From Candidatus Latescibacterota bacterium (GTDB lineage: Bacteria > Latescibacterota > UBA2968 > UBA8231): 35,894 nt of DNA. Position numbers and translations under genes: made by a program. Below, one piece after another: positions 32,597 to 35,894 of the stretch. The notes below the pieces were generated by a model that was not told where the DNA came from, did no database searches, and worked only from the letters and a program-made list of their open reading frames with translations. The stretch is taken from contig JADZBP010000099.1 of NCBI GenBank assembly GCA_020852055.1, forward strand, positions 1 through 35,894, given 5' to 3'. Every line of letters starts with the position of its first letter. Within the stretch, counting starts at the first letter, position 1.

Positions 32597-33847
32597 ATGC
32601 CTGCCCCCCACGATCCCTACGCCGCCTTCCGCCACCGCAACTACACCCTGTTCATGGCCGGCTCCCTGCTGGCCCAGATCGGCGGGGGTGGCCAGGGCCT
32701 GGCCATCGGCTGGGAACTGTACCAGCGCACCGGGCAACCTCTCGCCTTAGGCATGGCGGGCCTGGCCCAGGCCCTGCCGATGATCCTGCTGACCCTCTTC
32801 GCTGGGTACCTGGCCGACCGCTTCGACCGCAAACACCTGCTCATCCTCAGCATCAGCGGCGGGGCGCTGATGTCCGCGGCCCTGGCCCTGCTCTCGGTGC
32901 TTCAGGGGCCGCTGTGGATGATCTACGCGCTCCTGGCCCTCAACGCCTCGGTGCTCACCCTGGGCCGGCCGGCGCGCACGGCCATCCTGCCCCTGCTGGT
33001 GCCGCGCGAGGTGCTGGAAAACGCCGTGGCCTGGCGGACCAGCACCATGCAGGTCTCCTCGGTTGCCGGCCCGGCCCTGGGAGGGCTGATCATCGCCTTC
33101 AGTGTGCCGGCCGCGTACCTGGCCAGCGCGGCGGCGGCCGGGCTCTTCGCCCTGCTGCTGGCCCTGCTGCACCTGCCTCCGGCCGAGAAGGCCACCAGCG
33201 GCATCAACTGGTCGCAGTTGGTGGCCGGGGTGCACTTCGTGCGCGGCCAGAAGCTGATCCTGGCCGCCATCTCCCTTGATCTCTTTGCGGTGCTGCTGGG
33301 CGGGGCCAACTATCTGTTGCCGGTGTACGCCACCGATATCCTCAAGGTGGGTGAACGCGGCCTGGGACTCATGCAGGCCGCTCCGGCGGTGGGGGCGCTG
33401 ATCACCGCCCTGTTCATGGCGCACCGGCCGCCCATGCAGCGGGCCGGCCGCACCCTGCTGCTGGCCGTGGCCGGCTTCGGCGGCGCCACCATCTTGTTTG
33501 GCCTATCCCACTCCTTCTATCTCTCCCTCTTCGCCCTCTTCCTCACCGGGGTTTTCGACAACGTCAGCGTGGTGGTGCGCCACACCCTGATCCAGCTGCT
33601 CACCCCCGACGCCATGCGCGGCCGGGTGGCGGCGGTCAACGGCATCTTCATCGGCTCCTCCAACGAGCTGGGTGGTTTTGAATCCGGGGTGGTGGCCCAG
33701 GCCTTCTCGCCGGCGGTCTCGGTGGTCAGCGGCGGCATCGGCTGCCTGCTGGTGGTGCTGGCCACGGCGCTGGCCTCGCCCCAGTTGCGGCGCTTCACCT
33801 CCTTTAAAGAAGCCGTCGAGGCCCACCAGGCCCAACAGCAGGGGTAA
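32597..33847 (+). CDS. MFS transporter, EntS-like exporter subfamily
   Basis: 416 residues with about 12 hydrophobic helices, an inner-membrane proton-driven transporter. The N-terminal pattern FRHRNYTLFMAGSLLAQIGG and the loop GYLADRFDRKHLLI (the MFS loop 2-3 motif, D-R-R/K type) are typical of the EntS/MFS_3 group of small-molecule and siderophore exporters. FDNVSVVVRHTLIQLLTPDAMRGRVAAVN is a further family hallmark, here in helices 10-11; it is given by its ends FDNVSVVVR and MRGRVAAVN. The ATG at 32597 is preferred over a TTG at 32588 that overlaps the -10 element. The cargo is unknown. It is followed by the enolase-superfamily gene with only 4 bases between them, so the cargo may be a sugar acid or a derivative. 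Confidence 0.85.
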   Translation: MPAPHDPYAAFRHRNYTLFMAGSLLAQIGGGGQGLAIGWELYQRTGQPLALGMAGLAQALPMILLTLFAGYLADRFDRKHLLILSISGGALMSAALALLSVLQGPLWMIYALLALNASVLTLGRPARTAILPLLVPREVLENAVAWRTSTMQVSSVAGPALGGLIIAFSVPAAYLASAAAAGLFALLLALLHLPPAEKATSGINWSQLVAGVHFVRGQKLILAAISLDLFAVLLGGANYLLPVYATDILKVGERGLGLMQAAPAVGALITALFMAHRPPMQRAGRTLLLAVAGFGGATILFGLSHSFYLSLFALFLTGVFDNVSVVVRHTLIQLLTPDAMRGRVAAVNGIFIGSSNELGGFESGVVAQAFSPAVSVVSGGIGCLLVVLATALASPQLRRFTSFKEAVEAHQAQQQG

Positions 33848-33851
33848 CGCG

Positions 33852-35015
33852 ATGAAGATCATCCAGCTTGAAACCTTTCTCACCAACGCCGGCCTGCGCA
33901 ACTATCTCTTTATCCGCCTGCACACGGACACGGGCCTGCACGGCTGGGGGGAGGCCTCCCTCGAATGGCAGGAACTGACGGTGCAGACCCTGGTCCACGA
34001 GTGGGTGGAGGAGCGGGTGCTTGGCAGAGATCCCTTCGACATCGAGGCGGTGATCGGCGGCCTGATCCGCGACCAGTACCAGGGCGGGGCCACGGTGCTG
34101 ACCGCCATTAGCGGGGTGGAGCTGGCTCTGTGGGACCTGGTGGGCAAGGCTTGCGGCCAGCCGGTGTACAAGCTGATGGGCGGCCAGTGCCGCGAGCGCT
34201 TGCCGGCCTACGCCAACGGCTGGTACGGCGGGGCGCACACCCCGGAAGAATACGCGGTGCGCGCCCAGGAAGCAGTGGAGCGCGGGTACCGGGCGCTGAA
34301 GTTCGACCCCTTTGGCACGGCCTGGAAACACCAGAGCCGCGCCCAGTTGGCCCAGTCCGAGGCTCTGGTGGCTGCGGTGCGGAAAGCTGTGGGCGAGGAG
34401 GTGGAGCTGATGATTGAGGTGCACGGTCGGCTGGCCGTGGAGGATGCGGTGGAGACCGGTCTCCGCCTCGAAAAATATCGGCCCTGTTGGTACGAGGAGC
34501 CAGTCACGCCCAGCAGTATCGAGCTACTGCGGCAAGTGAGCGCGGCCCTGCCTTTCCCGGTGGCAGCCGGCGAGCGGCTCTACACCCTGGAGGAGTTCCA
34601 CCAGCTCATCACCACCCGCGCTGCCCATATCGTGCAGATGGACCCGGCCCATTGCGGGGGGCTGCTGGTCAGCAAGAAGATCGCGGCCATGGCCCAGGCC
34701 CAGGATCTGCGCATCGCCCCGCACTGCTCCATCGGCCCGGTGGCCCTGGCTGCGGCCCTGCACCTGGATTTCTCCACGCCCAATGCCTTCATCCAGGAGA
34801 ATTTCGCCGACTACGACGTGCCCTGGCGGCAGATCTTGGCTTGCGGGTGGAATCCCTGCGAAGGGGGGGTGTTCTCGCTGCCCGACAAACCGGGGCTGGG
34901 GGTGGAGATCGACCCGGCGGTGTGCCTGGCGCATCCCTACCGCAAGAACAGCTTCCCCTCGCTGTGGGATGACCGCTGGTTGAAGGATTTTACGCAGAAC
35001 GAAAAGCCGTCATAG
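33852..35015 (+). CDS. Enolase-superfamily sugar-acid dehydratase/racemase-like (mandelate racemase subgroup)
   Basis: 387 residues with the capping domain and beta-barrel of the enolase superfamily. These enzymes abstract a proton alpha to a carboxylate using Mg2+. Metal ligands appear as Glu189 (MIEVHGRL), Glu215 (CWYEEPV) and Glu241 (VAAGERLYT). The general acid/base candidates are His191, the Asp264-His291 dyad (IVQMDPAHCGG; IAPHCSIGP) and Lys150 in ALKFDPFG. This layout resembles galactonate dehydratase-type members, though the first metal ligand is Glu rather than the usual Asp. ATG 33852 is chosen because the frame upstream runs inside the MFS gene; no strong SD is seen (GGTAACGCG), suggesting coupling. 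The substrate is probably an aldonic or uronic acid, not assigned further. Confidence 0.88.
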   Translation: MKIIQLETFLTNAGLRNYLFIRLHTDTGLHGWGEASLEWQELTVQTLVHEWVEERVLGRDPFDIEAVIGGLIRDQYQGGATVLTAISGVELALWDLVGKACGQPVYKLMGGQCRERLPAYANGWYGGAHTPEEYAVRAQEAVERGYRALKFDPFGTAWKHQSRAQLAQSEALVAAVRKAVGEEVELMIEVHGRLAVEDAVETGLRLEKYRPCWYEEPVTPSSIELLRQVSAALPFPVAAGERLYTLEEFHQLITTRAAHIVQMDPAHCGGLLVSKKIAAMAQAQDLRIAPHCSIGPVALAAALHLDFSTPNAFIQENFADYDVPWRQILACGWNPCEGGVFSLPDKPGLGVEIDPAVCLAHPYRKNSFPSLWDDRWLKDFTQNEKPS

Positions 35016-35351
35016 ATCGGCCGCGTCGGGGAGCGACCCACTCCGACCTCTCTCCAGGCGCGGACTTGCCGCTCTGCTCGCTAGCCCTACCCCTCAGCCC
35101 TACCCCCTCAACGCCCCATACGTTGGGGCGTTGAGGCTCCGCTCTCCCCTCAGCCCCTCCTGCGTCCTTTCCTGTCCAGCCACTCCCCGGGAAAGGTCTC
35201 TGGGGTCATCTCCCCGCCGCGTCTTTTCTCTTGGTTCCCCTGAAATATCTCGTGACCAGGCCCAAATATGACTGGGCCATTTCACGGTTCCCCCGGTTGG
35301 CGGCTCTTATTGGGGTGAAAGCGTTCATCCCCTTTGGTGAAGGAGAACCGA
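35016..35351. other. Non-coding gap with several inverted repeats
   Basis: 336 bases without a convincing gene. C- and T-rich stretches (CCCCTCAGCCC-like, 35085-35165) replace the usual coding pattern. Besides the 13-bp hairpin at 35106-35136, there is a GGCCCA/TGGGCC inverted repeat at 35259-35278 (8-base loop) in the upstream region of the last gene, which could be an operator or short stem. No U-rich terminator is obvious after the enolase-type gene. Confidence 0.5.
35106..35136. other. Perfect 13-bp hairpin in the intergenic gap
   Basis: CCTCAACGCCCCA (35106-35118) pairs without mismatch with TGGGGCGTTGAGG (35124-35136) around the loop TACGT. It is the strongest stem in the gap and sits 91 bases after the enolase-type gene. 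It lacks a following T run, so it may be a Rho-associated or RNA-stabilising stem, or a dispersed palindromic element. Confidence 0.65.
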
Positions 35352-35894
35352 ATGAGCACGATGCGTTGGGTCGTCGGAGCGCTGTTGATGATCTTCCAGG
35401 TGGGGGTGTCGGTGGCCAGTGAACCCGCTTGGAGTGATACTCAGGAATTGAGGGTTGGAGGCACAGTGCAGGGGCGGGTGGAGATGGAGATCAGGGATGG
35501 ATGGCTGCACGTCCGCCGCTTCGACACGGGCAAGGAGTTGGTCTGGGAGGTGGTGCTGTGTCGGGCCGAAGCGGCGGTACCTCCTGTAGTGAGGACGGAT
35601 GGGGCGCTGGAGGTGCGCGACGCCAGAGAGAGGTATTTCATCAGAGAGTTGGTAGGCACTAGCCGGGTCAACGGGATGCTGGAAAAGCCTGAAGCTGAGC
35701 AGCTTGATCCCCAAGCGCTCCTCGCTGCAAGTGCTGGAGATGTGGGCAAGATGTTCGATACACTATTCGATAAAATGAAGGCCGTACCCAATGGGGTTGA
35801 TACGGCCATCTTGGACGGAGCGAGTCGGCAAGCCGGAGAGGGAGGAGGGGTGGTTGCCGGTATCTGGGCGAAAGGGTCATGGGAATGGGTGACA
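35352..35894 (+). CDS. Unrecognised secreted protein, 3'-truncated by the window edge
   Basis: The frame is open from ATG 35352 to the last base (181 codons, no stop). GAAGGAGA ends about 6 bases upstream, a strong ribosome binding site. The N-terminus MSTMRWVVGALLMIFQVGVS followed by VASEPAW looks like a cleavable signal peptide. A beta-type segment follows (VGGTVQGRVEMEIRDGWLHV, RRFDTGKELVWEVVLC), then a helical, Gly-ending region (GDVGKMFDTLFDKMKAVP; QAGEGGGVVAGIWAKGSWEW). I recognise no family. Codons such as AGG, AGA, CTA, ACA and GTA are more frequent than in neighbouring genes and the G+C is visibly lower, consistent with a more recently acquired or lowly expressed gene. Confidence 0.72.
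   Translation, partial: MSTMRWVVGALLMIFQVGVSVASEPAWSDTQELRVGGTVQGRVEMEIRDGWLHVRRFDTGKELVWEVVLCRAEAAVPPVVRTDGALEVRDARERYFIRELVGTSRVNGMLEKPEAEQLDPQALLAASAGDVGKMFDTLFDKMKAVPNGVDTAILDGASRQAGEGGGVVAGIWAKGSWEWVT

Noticed and set aside
35100-35422. Short frames on both strands in the gap after the enolase-type gene
   Set aside because: They consist of low-complexity proline/serine or arginine-rich sequence, lack ribosome binding sites and overlap the hairpins or the start of the real secreted-protein gene.

Overview
The window is a GC-rich (about two-thirds G+C by eye), gene-dense bacterial segment, almost all of it protein coding. There is no rRNA, recognisable tRNA, CRISPR array, transposase or phage gene. 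The gene types point to a free-living Gram-negative, probably in or near the Fibrobacterota-Chlorobiota-Bacteroidota / Latescibacterota-Gemmatimonadota neighbourhood. The pointers are a giant secreted M6 metalloprotease ending in an NPFN-type FlgD-like/T9SS-like tail, FG-GAP plus UnbV repeats, a phytanoyl-CoA dioxygenase-type gene, an enolase-superfamily dehydratase, and a two-component regulator propeller kinase. This placement is inferred from gene content, not from a phylogenetic marker.

Layout. (a) 1-3247, plus strand: 3' part of htpG, then proA, then a thioredoxin-fold [2Fe-2S] ferredoxin, closed by a bidirectional terminator. (b) 3338-4434, minus strand: two near-identical cold-shock protein genes, each behind a leader carrying an array of small GTAG/CTAC hairpins, preceded by rpsU (S21). 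(c) 4650-6979: two divergently transcribed Fe(II)/2-oxoglutarate oxygenases and a MarR-type regulator. (d) 7188-15248: a 2326-residue secreted metalloprotease followed 3 bases later by a DUF2914 membrane protein. (e) 15351-32563: six consecutive plus-strand signalling genes. They are a receiver-adenylate/guanylate cyclase, two giant hybrid histidine kinases, two receiver-histidine kinases and a receiver protein with a degenerate HD-GYP domain. (f) 32597-35015: an MFS exporter-like protein, possibly on a leaderless transcript, and an enolase-superfamily dehydratase. (g) A 336-base gap with strong hairpins, then the 5' part of an unrecognised secreted protein running off the window.

The most distinctive region is (e): eight receiver domains, four kinase cores and two HPt domains, with no DNA-binding domain. 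The only recognisable enzymatic output is the cyclase at its head, so the locus looks like a branched phosphorelay whose read-out is a cyclic nucleotide rather than direct transcription control. Within it, the kinase-receiver-receiver-HPt block is duplicated between the two giant kinases. Two neighbouring receivers are about 98% identical in DNA. One giant kinase carries an in-frame Shine-Dalgarno and ATG that could release a free HPt protein. The terminal HD-GYP domain has lost its HD motif.
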